In this document: in pieces, positions 46,720-55,066 of the stretch
Position numbering within the stretch: position 1 is the stretch's first letter
How the letters are laid out: each line of letters opens with the position of its first letter
Source of the DNA: CAVSUZ01 sp963791885
GTDB lineage: Bacteria; Pseudomonadota; Alphaproteobacteria; Acetobacterales; Acetobacteraceae
Assembly (NCBI GenBank): GCA_963791885.1
Contig: CAWBUL010000006.1
Coordinates: forward strand, 2,480,001-2,544,000
Reading direction: 5' to 3'
DNA: 64,000 bases
Program-made: the position numbers and the translations under genes
The notes under the pieces: generated by a model
Databases searched by the model: none
What the model was told of the DNA's origin: nothing
What the model saw: only the letters and a program-made list of their open reading frames with translations

Positions 46720-48209
46720 AACACCCCAAAAATCTGCTCTTCATTTTGTCGGATCAACATGCGCAGCACGTGTCCGGCTGCTATGGCGATGCGGTTGCGA
46801 CGACACCGGCGCTCGACAGGCTGGCGCAGCGCGGCGTGGTGTTCGACAACGTCTATTGCGCGTCGCCCGTGTGCGTGCCGAGCAGGATGGCACTGCTGAC
46901 GGGGGATTATCCGTATCGGCAGGAGACGTGGACCAATGACGACGCGCTGGCGTCGGACCGGCCGACCTGGGCCCATGCATTGGGGGCGCATGCGCTTGGT
47001 GCCGCCGGGCTTCGACCGACGTTGATCGGTCGGCTCCATGCGCTGGGGTCCGATCAGTTGCATGGTTTCGTGCACCGAGAAGTGGGCGATCATAGCCCCA
47101 ACTGGCCTGGCGTTCCGCGTCACGACCTGGGCGTGCTGGCGCGGGCGAACGATCCATGGCCCGAAAGCGTCCAGCGATCGGGACCCGGTCAGTCATCGTA
47201 TGAGCTGAAGGACCTCGACGTTGCCGACAATGCGTGCCGGTTTCTGGAGCAGCACGCGGCAACATCCGGCGAACGGCCGTTCGCCCTGCATGTCGGTTTC
47301 CTGCTGCCGCATCCGCCTTATGTCTGCGGTCCGGCGGACTTCGCCTATTTCAAGGATCGGGTTGCTGCACCGCGTTCGCCGCCTTCGGAGCATCCCTGGA
47401 TCGCATGGTGGCGCCGCGATCGCGGCATTCAGGAGGTTGACGCCGCGGATATCATGCGCGCCCGGGCCGCATATTACGGCCTGGTCGCCAGCATGGACCG
47501 GATGATCGGCCGGATTCTGGACACGCTGGAGGCGACTGGCCTCGCGCAAGATACGCTGGTGATCTACGCGTCCGATCACGGTGACCATATCGGCGAGCGC
47601 GGATTGTGGTGGAAGCACACCTTTTACGATGAGTCCGCGAAGGTGCCGCTGATTGTCTCCTGGCCGGAGGGACTGCCGCAAAATGAGCGGCGCGCTCAGG
47701 TGGTGGGTCTGACCGATCTTGGGCCGACGATGCTCGAGGCGCTTGGTGCGCCGGCGTTGCCCAATGCCTCAGGGAGAAGCTTCTGGTCCGTGACGAAGGA
47801 CCCGACCGCACCTTGGGTGGATCTGGCTTTCAGCGAGTATTGCACGGACAGCGTGCCGGCATGGACCGGTGGCATGGCGGTGCAGCAGCGCATGATCCGC
47901 GATCACCGCTGGAAACTATGCTGGTACCACGGATTCCGGCCGCAGCTGTTCGACCTGCTGGAGGATCCGGACGAAACGATTGACCTCGCCGAAGATCCGC
48001 GCTTCGCCGCTGTGCGCGACCGGCTGTCCCAGCAACTGCTCGCTGATTGGGACCCGGAGCAGATTCGCCTTCGCATGGCGCAGCGGCGGCGCGACAAGGA
48101 TTTGCTGGCGGCCTGGGCGAACGGTACCAAACCGGCCAACCAGTATGTGTGGGAGATTCATCCGGACCAGAACCGGCTCGACACACCTGGCCACGCAGCG
48201 GTGGTGTGA
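46716..48209 (+). CDS. Type I sulfatase (arylsulfatase/choline-sulfatase-like)
   Basis: 497 residues, GTG start overlapping the regulator stop. The formylglycine motif is 'VYCASPVCVPSRMALLTGDY' (C-x-P-S-R, Cys type, matured by a formylglycine-generating enzyme not seen here). Metal ligands are in 'LFILSDQHAQHVSGCYGD' and 'LVIYASDHGDHIGERGLWWK'; 'HVGFLLPHPPYVCGP' gives a further His. No signal peptide, so it acts in the cytoplasm on an imported sulfate ester. The importer genes follow directly. Confidence 0.94.
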   Translation: MKHPKNLLFILSDQHAQHVSGCYGDAVATTPALDRLAQRGVVFDNVYCASPVCVPSRMALLTGDYPYRQETWTNDDALASDRPTWAHALGAHALGAAGLRPTLIGRLHALGSDQLHGFVHREVGDHSPNWPGVPRHDLGVLARANDPWPESVQRSGPGQSSYELKDLDVADNACRFLEQHAATSGERPFALHVGFLLPHPPYVCGPADFAYFKDRVAAPRSPPSEHPWIAWWRRDRGIQEVDAADIMRARAAYYGLVASMDRMIGRILDTLEATGLAQDTLVIYASDHGDHIGERGLWWKHTFYDESAKVPLIVSWPEGLPQNERRAQVVGLTDLGPTMLEALGAPALPNASGRSFWSVTKDPTAPWVDLAFSEYCTDSVPAWTGGMAVQQRMIRDHRWKLCWYHGFRPQLFDLLEDPDETIDLAEDPRFAAVRDRLSQQLLADWDPEQIRLRMAQRRRDKDLLAAWANGTKPANQYVWEIHPDQNRLDTPGHAAVV

Positions 48210-48250
48210 GCGGAATGTGACAAATCTAACGACTTAATCGGGAGGAAACA

Positions 48251-49303
48251 ATGAACAAGCTGGCTTTACTGGTTTGCGCGATGACCGTTGCGGTGCCGTG
48301 CCTGGGCGCTTATGCGCAATCGGCGCAGATCATCATCGGTGCTGCGCAGGCGGACAATCATGCGCCAGTCTTTGTCGGGGTAGAGAAGGGCTTCTTTGCC
48401 GACGAGGGTCTCAATCCCAAGGTCGTCATGTACCAGACCGGCGTCGATGAGGTGAACGGGCAGCTCAACGGCGCCCAGCAGGTCAGCATCCTGGGCACCT
48501 CCCCCTTTATGGCGGGCGTCTCCAATGGGCTTCCTCTGGTTATGATCGCCACGCTGCACGGCAATGCTCTTTCGGATTCGTATTCGGACAATCAGGCGAT
48601 CATCGCCTCCGCCGCCTCGGGGATTCAGGCCGGGGATCTGAAGGGCCTCGCGGGCCAGCGGGTTGCCGCGCCATTTGGTACCGATGCCCAGGCTTATCTG
48701 GCAAATCTTCTGGCGCAGGTGAGTATTCCATCCTCCTCCGTCCACTTGGAGAATGGACAGCCTGCGACGCTGGCGACTGCGCTGGAGCGGGGCGATGCGG
48801 ACGCGATTTCGATCTGGGAACCCTGGGCGAGTGCCACGATACTGAACGTCAAGGGCAGCGTGCGTGTGATCGAGGGTGGTTGCACGGCGTGCTTCATGCC
48901 TGGAACGGTCCTTACGACCCGGCAGACCATCGACAAGGATGGACCGGTACTGCAGAAATTTGTCATTGCCTTTGCGCGAGCCGAGCAATGGGTCCGGCAA
49001 CATCCGGACGAGGCGGCGCAGATCGACACGCATTGGATCCAGGGCGTGAGTGCTTCCGTGCTGCAAGACTCCCTGAAGCATTCCCGCTTCGATCCACGAA
49101 TCTCGAAGCTCACCGTCGAAGGGTTCACGACGAAGACGGTTCCCCAGATGCTGGCGGCGCACGAGTTGCGGGCGAAGATCGATCCGGCCAAGGCGATTGA
49201 TGCGCAGTTTATCCTCACAGCGGAGAAGCAGGACCCGCAATATTTCAGCGATCTGCCGCCCATTCCGGCCGCATCGCAGCTGAGTGCAGATAGCGGAAAA
49301 TGA
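48251..49303 (+). CDS. ABC importer periplasmic binding protein (NitT/TauT type)
   Basis: 350 residues. Signal peptide 'MNKLALLVCAMTVAVPCLGA' with cleavage after 'AYA'. The SsuA/TauA/NMT1-like fold shows in 'APVFVGVEKGFFADEGLNPK', 'GVDEVNGQLNGAQQVSILG' and 'ERGDADAISIWEPWASATIL'. GGGAGGAAACA precedes the ATG. In this setting the ligand is probably the sulfate ester cleaved by the sulfatase upstream (inference). Confidence 0.92.
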   Translation: MNKLALLVCAMTVAVPCLGAYAQSAQIIIGAAQADNHAPVFVGVEKGFFADEGLNPKVVMYQTGVDEVNGQLNGAQQVSILGTSPFMAGVSNGLPLVMIATLHGNALSDSYSDNQAIIASAASGIQAGDLKGLAGQRVAAPFGTDAQAYLANLLAQVSIPSSSVHLENGQPATLATALERGDADAISIWEPWASATILNVKGSVRVIEGGCTACFMPGTVLTTRQTIDKDGPVLQKFVIAFARAEQWVRQHPDEAAQIDTHWIQGVSASVLQDSLKHSRFDPRISKLTVEGFTTKTVPQMLAAHELRAKIDPAKAIDAQFILTAEKQDPQYFSDLPPIPAASQLSADSGK

Positions 49304-50130
49304 CAGCGGCTCTGGCGGCTTCGTCTGTGCAAGATACGCGGCGCGAAGCCGCCAGATCGGCAAAGATCGCGATTCGCGACCTTTCCATCGATTACATGAC
49401 GAACGAGGGGCAGTCCGGCCATCGTGCGCTTGATAGGCTGACGCTCGATGTCTTCGAGAACGAGTTTCTGTGTGTCGTCGGTCCGAGCGGTTGCGGCAAG
49501 AGCACGCTGATCGCGGCAATCGCCGGCTTTCTGCGTCCGCGCTCCGGCACCTTGCTGCTCGACGGTGCGGCCATTCGCGGGCCGGGCGCCGACCGTGGCG
49601 TCGTATTCCAGGAATATGCCCTGCTTCCGTGGCGGACCGTTCTGGACAACGTCACGCTCGGGCTGCGTCTGCGCGGCGTTCCTCGCGCCGAACGGAACCG
49701 TGTCGGCGCGCGGTTCCTGGAGATGATCAACCTGACCGATGCGGCCAATAAATATCCGCACCAATTATCGGGCGGGATGAAACAGCGCGTGGCCGTGGCC
49801 CGCACGCTCGCGAACGAGCCCGAGGTCATGCTCATGGATGAACCGTTCGCGGCGGTGGACGCGCAGTCGCGCATGGTGCTGCAGGAAGAGCTGGTCAGGA
49901 TCTGGCTGGAATTGCGCGTGACGGTGCTGTTCGTCACCCACAGCGTCGAGGAGGCAGTCTTTCTTGCGGACCGTGTCGCCGTTCTGACCCCCGGTCCGGG
50001 ACGGCTGAAGGCCATCGTCGATGTCGACATTCCGCGCGAACAGCGGAACTGGGCGGAACTCGGGCGGAACCCCCGGTTCGCAGAACTGCGCGAGCATGTC
50101 CTGCACCTCGTGCGCGGAGGTCAGGCATGA
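49300..50130 (+). CDS. ABC importer ATPase (TauB/SsuB type)
   Basis: 276 residues, overlapping the binding-protein stop (ATGA). Walker A 'VVGPSGCGKSTLIAAIAG', Q-loop 'GVVFQEYALLPWRTVLDN', signature 'YPHQLSGGMKQRVAVARTLA', Walker B 'EVMLMDEPFAAVDAQ' and H-loop 'VLFVTHSVEEAVFLADRVAV' are all intact. A 25-30 residue N-terminal extension precedes the domain. Confidence 0.96.
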   Translation: MTAALAASSVQDTRREAARSAKIAIRDLSIDYMTNEGQSGHRALDRLTLDVFENEFLCVVGPSGCGKSTLIAAIAGFLRPRSGTLLLDGAAIRGPGADRGVVFQEYALLPWRTVLDNVTLGLRLRGVPRAERNRVGARFLEMINLTDAANKYPHQLSGGMKQRVAVARTLANEPEVMLMDEPFAAVDAQSRMVLQEELVRIWLELRVTVLFVTHSVEEAVFLADRVAVLTPGPGRLKAIVDVDIPREQRNWAELGRNPRFAELREHVLHLVRGGQA

Positions 50131-50450
50131 CGGGGGGCGCCTATCGCCGGCCGATCATCGCCACCGCGATCCTTGTCCTGGGCGTGCTGTGCTTCGAAAT
50201 CTGGACGTGGCAGCTTGGCCGGGAACGGCTCGCGGGTTTCCCGCTTCCCGCGCCCGGCGGCACGGCTGACATTGAAATCGTTTTGCCGTTCACGCCCGAG
50301 GCATTCAACATCCAGCGGCTTCAAGCGGCCGGACGGCTGGTCAAAATCGACAACCGAGAGATCTGGCTTGAATCCGTCTCAAGGCAGCAATTGATCGCGC
50401 TGGCGCGGCTGTATTGGATCGGGCGCATCAGCCCGTGGCGCAAATCATGA
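50127..50450 (+). CDS. Unknown 107-aa single-pass membrane protein inside the ABC operon
   Basis: ATGA overlaps with the ATPase stop and with the permease start show it is translated as part of the operon. One membrane helix near residues 9-27 ('PIIATAILVLGVLCFEIW'), then about 75 residues presumably outside the membrane: 'GGTADIEIVLPFTPEAFNIQ', 'RLQAAGRLVKIDNREIWLES' and 'ALARLYWIGRISPWRKS'. I recognise no family. It could be an accessory subunit tuning the permeases or docking the binding protein. Confidence 0.78.
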   Translation: MTGGAYRRPIIATAILVLGVLCFEIWTWQLGRERLAGFPLPAPGGTADIEIVLPFTPEAFNIQRLQAAGRLVKIDNREIWLESVSRQQLIALARLYWIGRISPWRKS

Positions 50451-51271
50451 GCGCCTCGGCCGATACCGGCGGTGCGATCCCGTTCCGGACAGGCGGGCGC
50501 AACCTTGAGCCGGCGGTCCTGGGAACCATAGGCATCGTGAGCCTGCTGGCCATCTGGCAGGCTATCGCAAGTTTCTCGGCGATTCCTCGCTACTTCTTTC
50601 CTTCGCCGGCCGACGTCGTGCGCGCTGCATTTGACTTGGTTCAGAAGGGAATTTTACCCGTCTATATCGCCGACAGTCTCGGCCGCTATTTCGCGGGTGT
50701 CGGTCTTGGTGTGAGCATCGGCCTGATCCTGGGTCTTGCGATCGGCATGAGCCCGGGCGCGTCACGGCTGCTGCAGCCGGTGCTGAACTTCTTTTACTCG
50801 ATCGTCGAGGTCGCCTGGATTCCGATCTTTGTGATCTGGTGGGGTTACGGCCTCAAGACGATCGTGCTGGCGCTGACTTATGTCGTCGCCTTCCCTGTGC
50901 TGTTCAACACGGCCACCGCGGTTCGCAGCACGCCGCGCATTCTGATCAACGCCGCCGCATCATTGGGTGGGAGCAGGCTTCAGGTGTTGTGGCAGGTTAT
51001 TCTGCCTGGCGCGCTGCCCGGTATTATCACAGGGATTCGTATCGGCGCCGGGTTTGCGTTCCGGGGATTGATTTTCGCGGAGATGGTCGCCGCCAAAACC
51101 GGGATCGGATATTTGATTCTGACCAGTGCCTCCAACCACGCGACCGATCGGACCATTGTGGGGATGATCGTCATCGGTACGCTCTGGCTGATGATCGATC
51201 AGCTTTATCTGCGGCCTTTCGAAAGCGCGACGATCGAGCGCTGGGGATTGGTGCACGATGCCACGGACTAA
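50447..51271 (+). CDS. ABC importer permease 1 (TauC/SsuC type)
   Basis: 274 residues from the ATG at 50447, which overlaps the preceding stop. About six helices; the EAA loop reads 'INAAASLGGSRLQVLWQVIL' then PGALPGI, and 'GTLWLMIDQLYLRPFESATI' is typical for the end of the family. Its last codons overlap the next permease start by 14 bp. Together with permease 2 it would form a heterodimeric channel, while TauC/SsuC relatives are usually homodimers. Confidence 0.93.
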   Translation: MSASADTGGAIPFRTGGRNLEPAVLGTIGIVSLLAIWQAIASFSAIPRYFFPSPADVVRAAFDLVQKGILPVYIADSLGRYFAGVGLGVSIGLILGLAIGMSPGASRLLQPVLNFFYSIVEVAWIPIFVIWWGYGLKTIVLALTYVVAFPVLFNTATAVRSTPRILINAAASLGGSRLQVLWQVILPGALPGIITGIRIGAGFAFRGLIFAEMVAAKTGIGYLILTSASNHATDRTIVGMIVIGTLWLMIDQLYLRPFESATIERWGLVHDATD

Positions 51272-52055
51272 CACCGCCGCCGGCTTCACGAGGCGGCTCG
51301 TTTCGCCCGGGGCGATTCCGTTTGTCGTGCTGCTGGGCGCCTGGGTGCTGATCCCCCTGGTCGTCAACGTCCCGCCCTATGCTTTGCCGAATATCGGCGA
51401 CGTGTTGCAACAAGCGGTGTCGGGCATCCAGGACGGGTCACTGCTGACCGACATACTGAACAGCCTGGGGCGTCTGTTCCTGGGCTTCCTCATCGGCAAC
51501 GGTCTGGCGATCCCGCTGGGCATCGCCATCGCGCTGAACCGCCGCGTGTCATATCTGCTGATGCCCGTTCTGACCTTCCTGCAGTCGATCGGCGGCATCG
51601 CCTGGGTCCCGCTTGCGGTGCTGTGGCTGGGGATCGGCCCGGGCGCCGTGCTGTTCGTCATCGCCAACCAGATCTTCTTCAGCTCGATCTACAACACGGT
51701 GAATGGCATTCGCGCCATTCCGATCCCGCTTCATCGTGCGATCCTCTGCCACGGGGCGCGTGGAATTCAGATCCTGACCGAGCTGATCCTGCCTGGTGCG
51801 CTGATTCAGATCATGGTCGGGTTGCGCACATCGATGGCCTATGGATGGCGGGCTCTTGTTGCGGCTGAGATGATCGCCGGCACCAACGGCATCGGCTTCC
51901 GCATGATCCAAGCCGTCCAATGGTATCAAACTGATACGGTCCTGCTCGGGATGATCGTGATCGGTGTGATCTGGCTGGTGATGGATTGGCTGATCTTCGC
52001 CAAGCTGGAAGATGTCACCGTGGTGCGCTGGGGACTGCTCCGCGAAGCGGCCTAG
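51258..52055 (+). CDS. ABC importer permease 2 (TauC/SsuC type)
   Basis: 265 residues, six helices. The EAA-type loop is 'HRAILCHGARGIQILTELIL' then PGALIQIM; the end 'WLVMDWLIFAKLEDVTVVRW' parallels that of permease 1. Last gene of the sulfatase-importer operon; the next gene starts 77 bp later and looks unrelated. Confidence 0.93.
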   Translation: MPRTNTAAGFTRRLVSPGAIPFVVLLGAWVLIPLVVNVPPYALPNIGDVLQQAVSGIQDGSLLTDILNSLGRLFLGFLIGNGLAIPLGIAIALNRRVSYLLMPVLTFLQSIGGIAWVPLAVLWLGIGPGAVLFVIANQIFFSSIYNTVNGIRAIPIPLHRAILCHGARGIQILTELILPGALIQIMVGLRTSMAYGWRALVAAEMIAGTNGIGFRMIQAVQWYQTDTVLLGMIVIGVIWLVMDWLIFAKLEDVTVVRWGLLREAA

Positions 52056-52131
52056 TGATCCGGCCGAATCGGTGTTTTTTCGTCACGTCAAGACTGGTGC
52101 GGGCAGTTCCTCGGGTCCATCCTTTGGCGCG

Positions 52132-52659
52132 ATGAACGCACGTGAACACACGCCTCCGGTCCGCATCGGACTCGGCGTGGACGGGTCCCGCACGTACCTG
52201 GTGGACTGTCCGCCCGAGGAGCTGCCTGCCGTCCGCAGCCGCGACATCGAGCGCGCCTGGTACGCCGCCCGGGAGGCCGCCATTGCCTCGGTCTGGGGTG
52301 TGACCCGCGGTTTCCGTTTCCTGCGGCCGGACGGGACCACCACCGATCTCGCGCTGGCGGACCGGGACGCGGGGTGCTGGGCGGCCGCGGTGGACCTCAC
52401 GGTCGGTCTGGGCACGTGCTACGGCCTGTCGCTCTGCCTGCGGCTTCTGGCGCTGATCGATCTGCTTGCCCGCGCGCCCTGGGCCGGTCGGTTCTATCGG
52501 CTGCAACGCGACGGGGCCGAACTCGACCCGGCGCTGCTGCGCGCGGCGTCCACGACACCGCTGGGCGCCGATGCACGGTTCGAGGAAGGCGCTTTCCGCG
52601 CTCGCCTCGCCCCGCTGGCATTGAATGCGCCGGCGTTTGCGGCGAGGTTGCCGGCATGA
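52132..52659 (+). CDS. Hypothetical protein, 175 aa
   Basis: I start it at the ATG at 52132 ('MNAREHTPPVRIGLGVDGSR'), since upstream codons overlap the spacer. It contains 'IERAWYAAREAAIASVWGVT' and a hydrophobic segment 'GLGTCYGLSLCLRLLALIDL', perhaps membrane-associated. No family recognised. Its stop overlaps the lipoprotein start (ATGA), so it belongs to the run ending with the formamidase. Confidence 0.7.
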   Translation: MNAREHTPPVRIGLGVDGSRTYLVDCPPEELPAVRSRDIERAWYAAREAAIASVWGVTRGFRFLRPDGTTTDLALADRDAGCWAAAVDLTVGLGTCYGLSLCLRLLALIDLLARAPWAGRFYRLQRDGAELDPALLRAASTTPLGADARFEEGAFRARLAPLALNAPAFAARLPA

Positions 52660-53006
52660 CGCGCGCCCTGATCCTGGTTCTGCTTCTCGCCGGCTGCACC
52701 TCTGGCGGTCCGGAGTCCGAAACGCAGCGTGCGACGGCGGAGGCGTGTCGCGAACAGGCGAACACTGCCTTCAACATTCAGAACCGTGACCAGATCTATA
52801 ATATATACCAGCCATACGCGCCCCAATCGAGCATTGGGCTGCTCGACAATCCGACGCGCGAACTGTCGAACAGCTATGGGCAGCAGCAGATGATCTCCAA
52901 CTGCATCCGCAACACGGGAACCGGGGCCGATCGGGAACTGCCGGGAGCAGCGACGCTGCCCAGTGGACCCAACCCTGTGCCGTCCGGTCCGTCGCTGAGC
53001 CGTTGA
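52656..53006 (+). CDS. Small lipoprotein, 116 aa
   Basis: 'MTRALILVLLLAGCTSGGPE' is a clear lipobox signal (L-A-G-C). The mature part is Asn/Gln/Tyr-rich ('NIQNRDQIYNIYQPYAPQSS', 'LSNSYGQQQMISNCIRNTGT') with Pro/Ser-rich end. It is overlapped on both sides by its neighbours (4 bp each). Function unknown; likely outer-membrane anchored. Confidence 0.82.
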   Translation: MTRALILVLLLAGCTSGGPESETQRATAEACREQANTAFNIQNRDQIYNIYQPYAPQSSIGLLDNPTRELSNSYGQQQMISNCIRNTGTGADRELPGAATLPSGPNPVPSGPSLSR

Positions 53007-54016
53007 AGCCGCGTGTTCTTCGCACCGCTGAGGACCTCGCCGCTGCCGGGCTGATCCCGCCGGAGCGCGTGGCGCATATTGCGCGCACCGAGGCGCGTTA
53101 CGCCGTGTCCATTACGCCGGCCATGCAGGCGTTGATCGAGGCGCCTGATGATCCGATCGGCCTTCAGTTCATTCCCGATCTGGCGGAGCTCGCGATTGCG
53201 CCGCATGAACGCGCGGATCCGATCGGGGATGACGCGCTCTCGCCGATCAAGGGCATCGTGCATCGCTATCCCGACCGGGCGCTACTGAAGCCGATCCTGG
53301 CTTGCCCGGTCTATTGCCGCTTCTGCTTCCGCCGCGAACATGTCGGCCCGGATGGCGGGCTGTTGTCGGACGCCGCGTTGCAGGCGGCGTATGCGTGGCT
53401 TGCAGAACGGCCGGCCATTCAAGAGGTGATTCTGACCGGCGGTGATCCGCTGATGCTGTCGCCGCGGCGGCTTGGCGGGATCGTCGCCGCGCTGTCTTGC
53501 ATTCCGCACATCCAGACGATCCGTGTGCACTCGCGGATTCCCGCCGCCGATCCGGTGCGTGTCACGGCCGCGCTCGCCGCTGCGCTGCGGACCGACCGGG
53601 CCATGTGGGTGGTGATCCATGCGAATCATGCGCGCGAGTTTACGCCGGAAGCCCGCGCCGCGATTCGCCGTTTGCAGAGCGAGGCGATTCCGGTGTTGGG
53701 TCAGTCGGTGCTGCTGCGCGGCGTGAATGACAGCGCCGAAGCGCTGGAGGCGCTGTTTCGCGCCATGCTCGCGGCGCGCATCAAGCCGGACTATCTGCAC
53801 CAGCTCGATCCCGCGCCCGGCACGTCGCGGTTTCACGTGCCGATCGAAGAGGGTCAGGAGATCCTTCGCGCGCTGCGGGGGCGGGTGACGGGACTCGCGT
53901 GGCCGACTTACGTGCTGGATATTCCGGGAGGATACGGGAAGGTACCCGTCGGTCCGGACTATCTGGACGCCGAGAGCGTGCGCGATCCATGGGGAGGCGC
54001 GCATCCGCGCGAATAG
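53003..54016 (+). CDS. Lysine 2,3-aminomutase-family radical SAM enzyme (KamA/EpmB-like)
   Basis: 337 residues, TTG start overlapping the lipoprotein stop. The radical-SAM cluster motif is 'ILACPVYCRFCFRREHVG' (C-x3-C-x2-C), followed by 'IQEVILTGGDPLMLSPRRLG' and the PLP/SAM-binding 'LHQLDPAPGTSRFHVPIEEG'. Length fits EpmB, which makes (R)-beta-lysine for elongation factor P, as well as short KamA proteins. Neither epmA nor efp is next to it, so the EF-P role is inferred from family only. Confidence 0.9.
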   Translation: MKPRVLRTAEDLAAAGLIPPERVAHIARTEARYAVSITPAMQALIEAPDDPIGLQFIPDLAELAIAPHERADPIGDDALSPIKGIVHRYPDRALLKPILACPVYCRFCFRREHVGPDGGLLSDAALQAAYAWLAERPAIQEVILTGGDPLMLSPRRLGGIVAALSCIPHIQTIRVHSRIPAADPVRVTAALAAALRTDRAMWVVIHANHAREFTPEARAAIRRLQSEAIPVLGQSVLLRGVNDSAEALEALFRAMLAARIKPDYLHQLDPAPGTSRFHVPIEEGQEILRALRGRVTGLAWPTYVLDIPGGYGKVPVGPDYLDAESVRDPWGGAHPRE

Positions 54017-54017
54017 C

Positions 54018-54956
54018 ATGCAGCACACCCACACAATTCACCGGACGCATACGCATTGTGGTTGGGACCACAGTTTCCCGCCGGTACTGCGTGTCGCCCC
54101 CGGCGATACGGTAACGCTGGAAACGAAGGAGGCGTCGGGCGGCCAGCTCAGCCGCACTGCGACACTGAGTGATCTCGTGCAGTTGGATTTTGCGCGCACC
54201 AATCCGGTCACCGGCCCGGTGTACATCGATGGCGCGATGCCCGGCGATGTGCTGAAAATCACGCTGCTTGAGTTTCGGCCGTCGGGATGGGGCTGGACCG
54301 CAAACATTCCCGGCTTCGGTCTGCTCGCTGATCAGTTTCCCGACCCTGCTCTGCACATCTGGAATTACGACGCTCAGGGCGTGATGCCCGCATTGTTTGG
54401 ACCCGGCGGGCGCGTGCCGCTCAAGCCGTTCTGTGGGACCATCGGGGTCGCGCCGGCGGAACCCGGTCTGCACAGCGTGATTCCGCCGCGCCGTGTCGGT
54501 GGCAACCTCGACATCCGCGATCTCTCCACCGGCAGCGAGCTGTTCCTGCCGGTTGAGGTGCCGGGCGGACTGTTCTCGCTGGGCGATACGCACGCAGCGC
54601 AGGGCGATGGCGAGGTCTGCGGCACGGCGATTGAGAGCCCGATGGAGGTGACGATCCGCCTCGATCTGCTGAAGAACGAAAGGTTGAACTTTCCGCGATT
54701 CACGACGCCGGGGCCGGTGACGCGGCATCTCGATGCGAAAGGATATGATGCAACGACCGGGGTCGGACCGGATCTGATGGAGGCGGCACGCGCGGCGACC
54801 AGCGGGATGATCGCGCTGCTGTCGCGCCGGCACGGCATGGCGCCTGCGGACGCGTATATGCTGTGCAGCGTCACCGGGGATTTACGGATCAGCGAGATCG
54901 TGGATCGGCCGAACTGGGTCGTGTCGATGTATTTCCCGCGGGTGGTGTTCGAATGA
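54018..54956 (+). CDS. Acetamidase/formamidase family protein
   Basis: 312 residues, starting 2 bp after the aminomutase stop. Family blocks: 'GWDHSFPPVLRVAPGDTVTL', 'TGPVYIDGAMPGDVLKITLL', 'FCGTIGVAPAEPGLHSVIPP' and 'DTHAAQGDGEVCGTAIESPM', the last carrying the metal/active-site His, Asp and Glu. It releases ammonia from formamide or another short amide. Complete; converges on shc. Confidence 0.93.
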   Translation: MQHTHTIHRTHTHCGWDHSFPPVLRVAPGDTVTLETKEASGGQLSRTATLSDLVQLDFARTNPVTGPVYIDGAMPGDVLKITLLEFRPSGWGWTANIPGFGLLADQFPDPALHIWNYDAQGVMPALFGPGGRVPLKPFCGTIGVAPAEPGLHSVIPPRRVGGNLDIRDLSTGSELFLPVEVPGGLFSLGDTHAAQGDGEVCGTAIESPMEVTIRLDLLKNERLNFPRFTTPGPVTRHLDAKGYDATTGVGPDLMEAARAATSGMIALLSRRHGMAPADAYMLCSVTGDLRISEIVDRPNWVVSMYFPRVVFE

Positions 54957-55066
54957 ACACCTGCCGGTCACGGCGTTCGGGGTTCCCGAAGCCTCCGTCG
55001 GGCTGCCCCACGGGGACCCCCCCTTCGCTCTCCACCGCGCCTGCCGAAACACGCCAAGAGACCGCC

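Noticed and set aside
46716..48209. Phosphonate monoester hydrolase instead of sulfatase
   Set aside because: The two share the C-x-P-S-R motif and cannot be fully separated here, but the TauABC-like importer beside it favours a sulfate ester; kept as sulfatase with this caveat.
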